Position numbers and translations under genes: made by a program. Positions 1-6,777 of a DNA stretch of 15,849 bases are shown piece after piece; the stretch's first letter is position 1, and every line of letters begins with the position of its first letter. This stretch comes from UKL13-2 sp947085425 (lineage in GTDB: Bacteria > Pseudomonadota > Gammaproteobacteria > Burkholderiales > Usitatibacteraceae). The notes under the pieces were generated by a model. The model did no database searches. It saw only the letters and a list, made by a program, of their open reading frames with translations, and was not told where the DNA came from. The DNA lies in contig CAMTWK010000048.1 in NCBI GenBank assembly GCA_947085425.1, positions 1 through 15,849 of the forward strand. The letters are read 5' to 3'.

Positions 1-98
1 CCTGCAAAACATTTGGCGTTGGCAGACGGCGCGGCGTCCAATCAAGTCTGGTGGTTCCAGGACCAACCCCGTGGCTGGCTCGCCGGCCGTTGCCAATT

Positions 99-1112
99 CT
101 ATGCAAAGCACCTTTCCACTGAAAACGCCTCCTTGTTCCTGAGTATGTGATAACACGCACGCGCCAGCTTGTGCGCCACTGCCTTGATCGCCACCGTGCT
201 GTTGCGCTTGGCCTTTTTCTTCTGATAGAAGCGCCGCGCCGGCTCACAGTAACGCACGGCGAAATTCGCCGCTTCGACAAACGCCCATGCCAGGTAACGA
301 TTGCCGTTCTTGGTGTTGCCTTCGCCTTTTTTCTTGCCGTTCGATTCGTGTTTGCTGCCCACGCAGCGGCAGTACGAGGCGTAGTTGCCAACGTCAGCGA
401 AGCGGGCGATGTCGCCGGTCTCGAGCAATATGACGGTGGCCAGCGCGTCACCGATGCCGTCCACGGTTTTGAGCAATCGGTGGCCGGGCGCGGCGCGGCA
501 GTATTTGGCAAGAACCTTTTCCAGATGGTCAATTTCGCCTTGCAAAGCCTGCATCACGGCGACGTTGGCCTTGAGTCCCAGGGTTGGCATGTCCCCCAGG
601 CGCATTGCCGTCAAGTCCGTTGCTTGCAACTGTTTGATGCTGTTGCTGCTGATGCGCCCGCCCGTGTGCCGCGACAGGCTGCTTTCGATGCTGAGAATCT
701 GTGCGGTGCGTTGCTGCACCAGTTGCATGCGCTTTCTGACCAGGTCGCGTACCGCGCGCACGTCCTTCGGCATGATGTGGCCCTCCGGCAACAGTCCCAG
801 CCGCAACAGGTGTGCGAGATGCCGCGCATCGGACTCGTCACCGCGGTGTTTGAGCCCGTCGTACTGCTTGATGGCGGTGGTGTTGGCCAGGTGAACGCGG
901 TAGCCTGCCTCTTGCAGGCCATCGACCAGCCAGTACCAGTTGTAGGTGGATTCAACCACCACGCCAGACAATTCGACGCGGTGAATTTCCAGCGCCGCGA
1001 GTATTTGCGCCAAATCATTCGGCAACCGCTTCGAATACAGCATGCTATCGGCCTCGTCGCTAATCACCACAACACTGTTATTGCTGTGTAAATCTATGCC
1101 ACAATATTTCAT
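99..1112 (-). CDS. IS110-family transposase (DEDD recombinase)
   Basis: A 337-residue transposase of normal length for IS110 elements, which move by an RNA-guided, serine-dependent recombination without terminal inverted repeats. The N-terminal RuvC-like DEDD domain shows D7 in a GIDLH motif, E54 in VVVES, and D92/D95 in GDESDARHLA. A coiled central part follows. The C-terminal transposase_20-type domain (about 210-290) carries the GIGDALA helix-hairpin-helix-like motif and S257 in HESNGKKKGEGNTKNGN, the likely catalytic serine. The ATG at 1110-1112 is preceded by a strong Shine-Dalgarno (GGAGGA, complement of 1117-1122), so translation is probably intact. All motifs and the full length are present and the gene looks functional. 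The subgroup (IS110 or IS1111) and exact element ends cannot be fixed from sequence alone; the left end may lie in or before 1-98. Confidence 0.93.
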   Translation of the reverse strand: MKYCGIDLHSNNSVVVISDEADSMLYSKRLPNDLAQILAALEIHRVELSGVVVESTYNWYWLVDGLQEAGYRVHLANTTAIKQYDGLKHRGDESDARHLAHLLRLGLLPEGHIMPKDVRAVRDLVRKRMQLVQQRTAQILSIESSLSRHTGGRISSNSIKQLQATDLTAMRLGDMPTLGLKANVAVMQALQGEIDHLEKVLAKYCRAAPGHRLLKTVDGIGDALATVILLETGDIARFADVGNYASYCRCVGSKHESNGKKKGEGNTKNGNRYLAWAFVEAANFAVRYCEPARRFYQKKKAKRNSTVAIKAVAHKLARACYHILRNKEAFSVERCFA

Positions 1113-1200
1113 GTCGTCCTCCGTGGTTAAAGTTGGTTCGCACCTTTACTTTAACCACTCCGGCTTGCGCCGGAGGGAGGGCGGCTAGATGATTATCAAG
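1113..1200 (-). ncRNA. candidate IS110 bridge-RNA region (structured leader)
   Basis: Directly upstream of the transposase start lie two adjacent hairpins. One is a perfect 11-bp stem GTGGTTAAAGT (1123-1133) / ACTTTAACCAC (1148-1158) with a 14-nt loop. The other is a GC-rich stem TCCGGC (1159-1164) / GCCGGA (1169-1174) with a TTGC tetraloop. IS110-group elements are known to encode their bridge RNA in the non-coding end upstream of the transposase gene, so the position fits. The large-loop stem could be a target- or donor-binding loop, but that is inference. The outer stem also abuts the transposase ribosome binding site and could control its translation. The true RNA ends cannot be set here. 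Confidence 0.4.
1117..1122 (-). promoter_or_regulatory. Shine-Dalgarno of the IS110 transposase
   Basis: On the minus strand the sequence reads GGAGGA, four bases before the ATG at 1112. It is a near-perfect anti-16S match and fixes the transposase start. Confidence 0.75.
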
Positions 1201-1203
1201 TCT

Positions 1204-1295
1204 CAATGCTGTTCGGTTAGATGAGAACACCAAATATAAATCAACAAGTTAACATGCTTGTTCCGCGCGAAAAATTGCTTAGCCGAACAGTATTG
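1204..1295. repeat. 92-bp MITE-like inverted-repeat unit
   Basis: The outer arms CAATGCTGTTCGG (1204-1216) and CCGAACAGTATTG (1283-1295) are inverted repeats matching at 12 of 13 positions; the odd one is a G-T wobble. Inside is a second hairpin, AACAAG (1243-1248) / CTTGTT (1257-1262). There is no coding potential. The shape suits a small non-autonomous element or the fused ends of a deleted insertion sequence; alternatively it belongs to the non-coding end of the adjacent IS110 element. No obvious target-site duplication was found. Confidence 0.4.
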
Positions 1296-1344
1296 GGACA
1301 TGATGCGGTCAATATAGCATGAGGAATGCTACTTAGCTAGACTT

Positions 1345-1374
1345 GACCCCTTTGGTGCGGACCCCTTTGGTGCG
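1345..1374. repeat. perfect 15-bp tandem duplication
   Basis: The unit GACCCCTTTGGTGCG occurs twice head to tail (1345-1359 and 1360-1374) without mismatch. It lies in the gene-free stretch between the transposase and the GT41 genes. It could be a slippage product or the trace of an insertion/excision event. Confidence 0.8.
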
Positions 1375-1471
1375 CTAAGCCTTTCGTGTGGACCGCCTGC
1401 GCAAATGACATACTCGCCAAGGTCATCCGCGCCAATCGAAACTTAAGTTCCAAACAGAATGAAGCACTACA

Positions 1472-3457
1472 CTAGCCAGACGCACACCAAATTTTCAATG
1501 CTGACCGGTAGTGAGTTTCCAGGTCGAGCGTGACCCCCTTGGGTGATGACGACTCTCGGCCGATAATTCGATCCCGCATTGTTTGTCGAAGATTGTCGAG
1601 GCTTTCAAGATCGCTAGCCAGTTCAACTGCGCGTTGAACAAATTCCTGCGTGTTATGAGTGACCAAGTCGTCCAACCCTGCGCCCGACAACACCGTCGCG
1701 CCAACTCGCGAAACCGTTCGTGTACCTGCAAGGGTGACAACTGGTACACCCATCCACAATGCATGGCTTGATGTGGTCCCGCCGTTATATGGAAATGTAT
1801 CAAGTGCGACATCAATATTCTGGTGAAGCTTTAGAAATTCAGTGGTCTGGACAGGCGGCTGCCATTGAATTCTATTTGCGGTGATGCCAGCTTGGCTGAA
1901 CCAAACCTCTAATTTTCGCTGGAACTCGAGAAGAGGCGTCGCGGCCAATATCAGTTTTGCTGTTGGGAGGGCGCGCATTAGTTGCCCCCAAATGCCAATA
2001 ATGGTTGGATTTAGCTTGCGAGGCGTATTTAAGCTGCAAAACGTGACATAGCCTTGTCTTAGCGCGGGCAACCGGTTTATTTCCGGGCTCAGTGGATGCG
2101 GAATGAATACCCCGCCTTTGTTGAGTCGAATGATCTTTTCAGTATGAAACGCCTCGGTCATTCCCGGCGGATCAAGCAATGCGTCGGAGATACGATAGTC
2201 GATTGAGGTGAGCCCGGTCGTGCCTGCCGTCCCGATCCAAGTCATTTGTATCGGGGCGGGCTTCCGGGCAAATACGTCAAGTCGATTGCCAGATGTATGG
2301 CCAGACAGATCAACAAGAATATCTATATGATCTGCCTCAATTCTTTGTGCCATTTCGCCGTCGGAAAGCGCCGACACGTCAATCCAGCTGCTGGCATGCG
2401 CACTTAATCGTTTAGTCCACGCATCGTTCTTAATCGAGTTGGAATAACAGAAAATTTCGAAAGATGACTTGTCGTGGTATTGTAAAATCGGTTCAATGAA
2501 AAAACTAACCGCATGTTCCCGAAAATCGGCAGAGACATATCCAACACGAATTTTCCTGTTGAAATCTCGAATGTTCTTGTGGCGTGACCAAGTTTCGCGA
2601 AATTGATTTTCAAATTTCGCTCTGAATTTGAAAAATTCTTGGTATTCCGCGAGCAGTGCCTGCTCATCGATGGCGTTCGAATACTGAAGGCTAAACAGTA
2701 ATGTAGTTCGCAGCTCAGTTTGGTTGGGGTCCGCCGCGATCGCAAGGCGAAGGTGTGATATGGCTGTTTCAGTGTCGCCACCTACTAATAATATTCCGGC
2801 AAGATTTTTATGCGCCTCTACAAAAGTAGGCGCTTGCGCAATTGCCTGACGAACCTGGGCAACTGATTCGTCAAGTCGAAAAAGATAGCGAAGTGCACTG
2901 CCAAGATTATTGCGTGCCCGAACATAGTTTGGGTTAATTTCCAGCGCACGTTCGTAACAAGCGTGTGCTTCTGCGGGTCTATCCAGCGCCAACAATGCAT
3001 TGCCAAGATTGCTGTGCGCTTCTGCAAAATTCGGAGCCAACTTGAGTGCCGTTCTGCAACTTTCTGCTGCGTCTTGGTGTTTTCCTGTTAGGCGTAAAGC
3101 GTTACCAAGGCTATTGTGTGCGGCGGCCAATGTTGGGTCGAGAGTTATCGCTTTTCGGAAGCAGTCAATTGCCAAATCAAGTCGATCAAGTGCCGGATAG
3201 GCAAGCCCAAGATTATTGCGATAAACAGCGTTTTTCGGGGCAATTTGGACTGCCTGTTTCAAAGAATGCAGCGCGTCTTCCGGTCTTCCAAGTTGCAACA
3301 ACAACATGCCAAAACAATGATGCGCCTCGGCATCGTTCGGCGTACGCATGCAATGCCCCCGAAATATCTTTTCGGCAAGAGCTGCATTGCCAGATTGCTG
3401 GGCGCGAATTGCGTCGGCCAACGAAAAATGGTGAGTCATTGATTCAGAAGGTTTCAT
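1472..3457 (-). CDS. TPR-containing GT41 (O-GlcNAc-transferase-like) glycosyltransferase
   Basis: A 661-residue protein with about seven tetratricopeptide repeats (roughly residues 10-250) joined to a GT41 catalytic half (about 300-650), the architecture of SPINDLY and O-GlcNAc transferase. GT41 enzymes use a nucleotide-sugar donor to glycosylate proteins in the cytoplasm. Visible family motifs, numbered from the ATG, are GYVSADFREH (catalytic-site His near 315), DLSGHT (383-388), a Lys near 481 in the position of human OGT K842, and GGTTSSHALWMGVP (559-572) at the nucleotide-binding site. It lies just after the stop of a paralogue (3466-3468), so the two are surely co-transcribed and probably arose by tandem duplication. 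The ATG at 3455-3457 is preferred; a TTG at 3461-3463 and an ATG at 3437-3439 are in frame, and none has a good Shine-Dalgarno. Donor and target are unknown. Confidence 0.9.
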   Translation of the reverse strand: MKPSESMTHHFSLADAIRAQQSGNAALAEKIFRGHCMRTPNDAEAHHCFGMLLLQLGRPEDALHSLKQAVQIAPKNAVYRNNLGLAYPALDRLDLAIDCFRKAITLDPTLAAAHNSLGNALRLTGKHQDAAESCRTALKLAPNFAEAHSNLGNALLALDRPAEAHACYERALEINPNYVRARNNLGSALRYLFRLDESVAQVRQAIAQAPTFVEAHKNLAGILLVGGDTETAISHLRLAIAADPNQTELRTTLLFSLQYSNAIDEQALLAEYQEFFKFRAKFENQFRETWSRHKNIRDFNRKIRVGYVSADFREHAVSFFIEPILQYHDKSSFEIFCYSNSIKNDAWTKRLSAHASSWIDVSALSDGEMAQRIEADHIDILVDLSGHTSGNRLDVFARKPAPIQMTWIGTAGTTGLTSIDYRISDALLDPPGMTEAFHTEKIIRLNKGGVFIPHPLSPEINRLPALRQGYVTFCSLNTPRKLNPTIIGIWGQLMRALPTAKLILAATPLLEFQRKLEVWFSQAGITANRIQWQPPVQTTEFLKLHQNIDVALDTFPYNGGTTSSHALWMGVPVVTLAGTRTVSRVGATVLSGAGLDDLVTHNTQEFVQRAVELASDLESLDNLRQTMRDRIIGRESSSPKGVTLDLETHYRSALKIWCASG

Positions 3458-3465
3458 TTTCAAAG

Positions 3466-5694
3466 CTAGTTAGAAAGTGAAAAATCGCCTGATAGCTTGC
3501 GACCGTTACACCATGCTTCCCAAGCAGCACGATAAAATCCCTCAACATTTTTCGTGATCACTAATGGGTTTTGCGCTGAATTAGCACGGATCCTATTGCG
3601 CAGGTCAGTACGAGTCTTTGCTAGCATGGATGGGTTTTTTGCGGCGGCAATGGCGATTTCAACATATTGTTTTTTTGATGATGCAATGTATTCGACAAGG
3701 CCAATTGGCCGCAGCACAGCAACACCGCAACGGGAAACTGGCGTGTCCCCCGCAAGGGTAACGACCGGAACACCCATCCATACCGAATGCCATGTGGTTG
3801 TACCCCCACAATAGGGAAATGTATCTAATGCAAGGTCAATTTCATGATGCAGCCGCAAGTAGTCAATTTGCGCTAATCGGGGTTTAAAAATCAGTCTGGA
3901 TGGGTCTATGCCCGCGTCGACAAATAGTTTCTCCATTCTGGTCGTGGCAGTTGTATCGCTCGCATTGCCGAGCATGAGCATGCCGTTGGGTACATCATGC
4001 AAAATTTCCGCCCAAAGGCTTACAACATCCCTATTAATTTTGTATATGCCATTCAAGCAGGCAAATATAAATTTAGGGGAATTTAAACTTGGTAGGATAT
4101 TTATCTCGGGGCTATTGGGGTCGGCGTTGAACGCTGCGCCTGTTCCCGGCAACCGCAAGACCACTTCAGAATGGATGTCATCCGTTACGCCGAGCGGATC
4201 AAGATGCTCATCAGAAATGCGATAGTCCATGTTTGAAAGCCCCGTCGTGCTGGCGTAGCCAATCCACGTCATTTGTACAGGGGCGGCGCGACTCGCAAAT
4301 ACCGGAAGGCGGTTATCGCCGGTGTGGCCAGATAGGTCAATCAAGATATCTATTTTTTCTTTTTGTATCCGCGCCGTCAGCTCCGAATCTGTTAGGTCCT
4401 TGCACATTACCCAATTGTCGGCAAGTTTCATCAGTCGGCTGGTTGAACTATCTACCTTATTGTTATTTGAAAAACAAGTCACGTGAAACTTTGTTTTGTC
4501 GTGCTCCGCCAAAATAGGCTCGAAAAAGAAATTGACGACGTGAGTCCAAAAGTCGGCAGAAACATAGCCAATTCGGAGTTTCCGCGTCGGGTTTTTGTTG
4601 TTCAATGGCGGACTAGTCAGCGACCCTAAAGGACGTTCAAACAGCTCACCGTATCGTTTGTGTTCGGCATAAATTTCCTCGCGCTTAAAGCGCGTGTCAT
4701 ACAGCATTGTTATTAAGTAATTGCTAAAAGTCGTCGGTTGATCAGCGTCAATTGCAATTGCATTCCGAAGACAATCCAATGCCTCTTCAAGCTTTCCCAA
4801 CGCCTTGTGTGCAAGGGCGAGATTTACATATGACTGATAATTACCGGGATTTAAAATGATTGATTCCTTGAATTCTCGCTCTGCATCATCTAGGCGGCCT
4901 ATTTTCATGGCAACTAGGCCTAAATGGGTATGGATGATGTCGCCATGCTGAGTTAGGGCGGCGGTTGTGAGCAATTTCAACGCATTTCTGTAGTGCTGTT
5001 CCGCTTCCCTGTATTGGTCGGTCTCAAAACAAATTGTTCCCAAATTAACCAATGCGCCCCAGGCATCGGGCTTAATCAGGAGCGCTTGCCTGCATAATGA
5101 CGCCGCCTGCTCAAATTGATTTTTTCGCTTTAATGATGTACTCAAGTTAATTATTGCCGGCACGTGTTGAACTGAAATTTTCAATGCGTGCTGGAATGAT
5201 TGTTCTGCATCGTCAAATTTTCTGAGCATGACTTGAATTTCGCCGATATGATTTTGAACGTCTGGAAGGTTGGCATTGATTGCCAATGCGCGCCTGAAGG
5301 ACGAAATGGCGTCGTCATACTTCTTCAAATCTTTAAGAGCGCATCCAAGATTGATGATGGCGGTAATGAAGTTCGGATTGAGTGCTATTGCGTTGCGAAA
5401 GTACGCGGCGGCTTTTTCATGATCGCATAGCCTAGTGAATATGGTTCCCAGATTACTTTGATAGACTGCATTTTCGGGTGAAATCAAAATTGATTGTTGA
5501 ATGTATGCAATGGCTCTTTCCGTATTGCCTGTTTGGTTTAGGAGCATTCCCAAATAATGCAGCGCATCAGCCTGTTTAGAATCGATGGCAAGCACATCCC
5601 GATAAATTGCCTCAGCAAGCGAGAGTTGGCCAGTTTGATGGAGCTGTATTGCATGCTGTAATTGCTGAAGGATGGTTGGTTGGTTCTGACTCAT
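3466..5694 (-). CDS. TPR-containing GT41 (O-GlcNAc-transferase-like) glycosyltransferase, paralogue
   Basis: A 742-residue paralogue of the following gene. It has a longer TPR superhelix (about nine repeats, residues 8-320) and a GT41 catalytic half (about 370-730). Motifs seen are GYVSADFWTH (376-385), IDLSGHTGDNR (452-462), Lys552 in NGIYKINRD (equivalent of the OGT active-site Lys) and GGTTTWHSVWMGVP (630-643). All expected catalytic motifs are present, so it should be active. The TPR part normally selects protein substrates, and the different TPR lengths of the two copies suggest different targets. The ATG at 5692-5694 follows a poor ribosome binding site. The gene is AT-richer than gspE/gspF, as are its two neighbours, which hints at acquisition as a block. 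The nucleotide-sugar specificity cannot be read from sequence. Confidence 0.92.
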   Translation of the reverse strand: MSQNQPTILQQLQHAIQLHQTGQLSLAEAIYRDVLAIDSKQADALHYLGMLLNQTGNTERAIAYIQQSILISPENAVYQSNLGTIFTRLCDHEKAAAYFRNAIALNPNFITAIINLGCALKDLKKYDDAISSFRRALAINANLPDVQNHIGEIQVMLRKFDDAEQSFQHALKISVQHVPAIINLSTSLKRKNQFEQAASLCRQALLIKPDAWGALVNLGTICFETDQYREAEQHYRNALKLLTTAALTQHGDIIHTHLGLVAMKIGRLDDAEREFKESIILNPGNYQSYVNLALAHKALGKLEEALDCLRNAIAIDADQPTTFSNYLITMLYDTRFKREEIYAEHKRYGELFERPLGSLTSPPLNNKNPTRKLRIGYVSADFWTHVVNFFFEPILAEHDKTKFHVTCFSNNNKVDSSTSRLMKLADNWVMCKDLTDSELTARIQKEKIDILIDLSGHTGDNRLPVFASRAAPVQMTWIGYASTTGLSNMDYRISDEHLDPLGVTDDIHSEVVLRLPGTGAAFNADPNSPEINILPSLNSPKFIFACLNGIYKINRDVVSLWAEILHDVPNGMLMLGNASDTTATTRMEKLFVDAGIDPSRLIFKPRLAQIDYLRLHHEIDLALDTFPYCGGTTTWHSVWMGVPVVTLAGDTPVSRCGVAVLRPIGLVEYIASSKKQYVEIAIAAAKNPSMLAKTRTDLRNRIRANSAQNPLVITKNVEGFYRAAWEAWCNGRKLSGDFSLSN

Positions 5695-5827
5695 TCTAAA
5701 TTTTTGATGTTAAAGGTATTCATGATTGAATCGTCGGCCGTTGCCACTACAACACGTTCGCAATGGGGTCGAAGGCTACAATGCTAGCCGCCCCTAGGAA
5801 AGCCAATATTTTCCGTGGGATCAGAGC

Positions 5828-6646
5828 TTAAAGGCCAGTAACTGGTGTTGATTCAATGGTTCTTTGGAGGAAAAGATACTTTTCGTTCAATGGTTGAATA
5901 GCCACGGCTCGTCCAATACACTCTGTGGCACGCTCGATATTGGATGAATGTAGGGCCATTTGTGCCAAGTGATACCAACCATCAGCAAACGATGGATCCC
6001 CGTCTACTGCCTTCTGATAACTTTCGGAAGCCTCGGCAAACTCCCCTACGCGCTCCAAAAGTTTGCCATAGGTAACCCATGATAAGGCATGTTTCGGATT
6101 GATATTAAGCGCCTGATTAAGCAAATCAAGTGCCTCCTTGGAATGCTCAGAAGTTCCGAGCAAATCTGCTAGCTCTGCCATCGCGTTTGGATAATTTGGT
6201 TTTCTCGATAAGGCGGCACGATATGCGCGGATAGCGGCAGTTATGTCGCCACGATCGGTTAGAACTTTGGCGAGATTAAAATGCGGATTTTCGGCTGTTG
6301 GGGCGAGGCGCGCCGCTTCACGGTAGTTCTTTTCTGCAGCCTCAAGGTTGCCAGTCTGATGTAACGCGGCACCGTAGGCAAGGCGGAAATTTGCGTTGCG
6401 TTTTTGAGTTTGTACTGCGCGAGTGAGGGGAGGGAGAGCACTTTCAGGTTGTTTTGCGTCTAAATACGCCCTGCCAATCAAAAAGTCCCACATCACAGTC
6501 ATTTCTGGCGGTTGTCCATCCATGCTAATTTTTTGTAGAGTGGTTATCGCTCCGCTGGGGTTGCCATCAACAATTAATTTCTCAGCAATTGTAAATTGCT
6601 GACTAATATCGCTATTTTTCGGATTTGGAAATTGAAAGTTGGACAT
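5828..6646 (-). CDS. TPR-repeat protein
   Basis: A 272-residue protein consisting almost wholly of tetratricopeptide repeats (about six, residues 15-260; clear helical pairs such as AALHQTGNLEAAEKNYREA and LADLLGTSEHSKEALDLLNQ). There is no signal peptide, membrane segment or catalytic domain, so it is a cytosolic protein-protein adaptor. It is the first gene of the minus-strand TPR block, 133 bp upstream of the longer GT41 gene, and shares its repeat style. It may present substrates to those enzymes or be a GT41 paralogue that lost its catalytic half. Both are inference. The ATG at 6644-6646 has no strong Shine-Dalgarno. Confidence 0.85.
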   Translation of the reverse strand: MSNFQFPNPKNSDISQQFTIAEKLIVDGNPSGAITTLQKISMDGQPPEMTVMWDFLIGRAYLDAKQPESALPPLTRAVQTQKRNANFRLAYGAALHQTGNLEAAEKNYREAARLAPTAENPHFNLAKVLTDRGDITAAIRAYRAALSRKPNYPNAMAELADLLGTSEHSKEALDLLNQALNINPKHALSWVTYGKLLERVGEFAEASESYQKAVDGDPSFADGWYHLAQMALHSSNIERATECIGRAVAIQPLNEKYLFLQRTIESTPVTGL

Positions 6647-6716
6647 TCGATTCGATTTGATCTTGAGGGAAGATATAAATCAGGAGGGGGAATTTCGCCA
6701 CAAGCCAAGTGGTTTG

Positions 6717-6756
6717 AACAAAAAAATGGGACGCCTAAGCGTCCCATTTTTTTGTT
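6717..6756. terminator. strong bidirectional intrinsic terminator
   Basis: A perfect 18-bp inverted repeat has arms 6717-6734 and 6739-6756 and a CTAA loop. The core GGGACGC/GCGTCCC is flanked by seven A on one side and seven T on the other, so it works as a hairpin plus U-tract on either strand. It sits 17 bp past the stop of the secreted-protein gene and separates that transcript from the TPR/GT41 genes, which must then have their own promoter in 6647-6716. Confidence 0.93.
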
Positions 6757-6759
6757 ACT

Positions 6760-6777
6760 ACTAAACCGGAGTTTAGT
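6760..6777. repeat. small hairpin over the stop codon of the secreted-protein gene
   Basis: ACTAAAC (6760-6766) and GTTTAGT (6771-6777) form a 7-bp stem with a CGGA loop. It includes the TAA stop (6773-6775, minus strand) and immediately precedes the main terminator. It may protect the 3' end of the message; its role is unproven. Confidence 0.5.

Noticed and set aside
147..1091. Long plus-strand open frame of 314 codons opposite the transposase
   Set aside because: It is antisense to an intact IS110 transposase with all motifs, and its translation has no recognisable domain.
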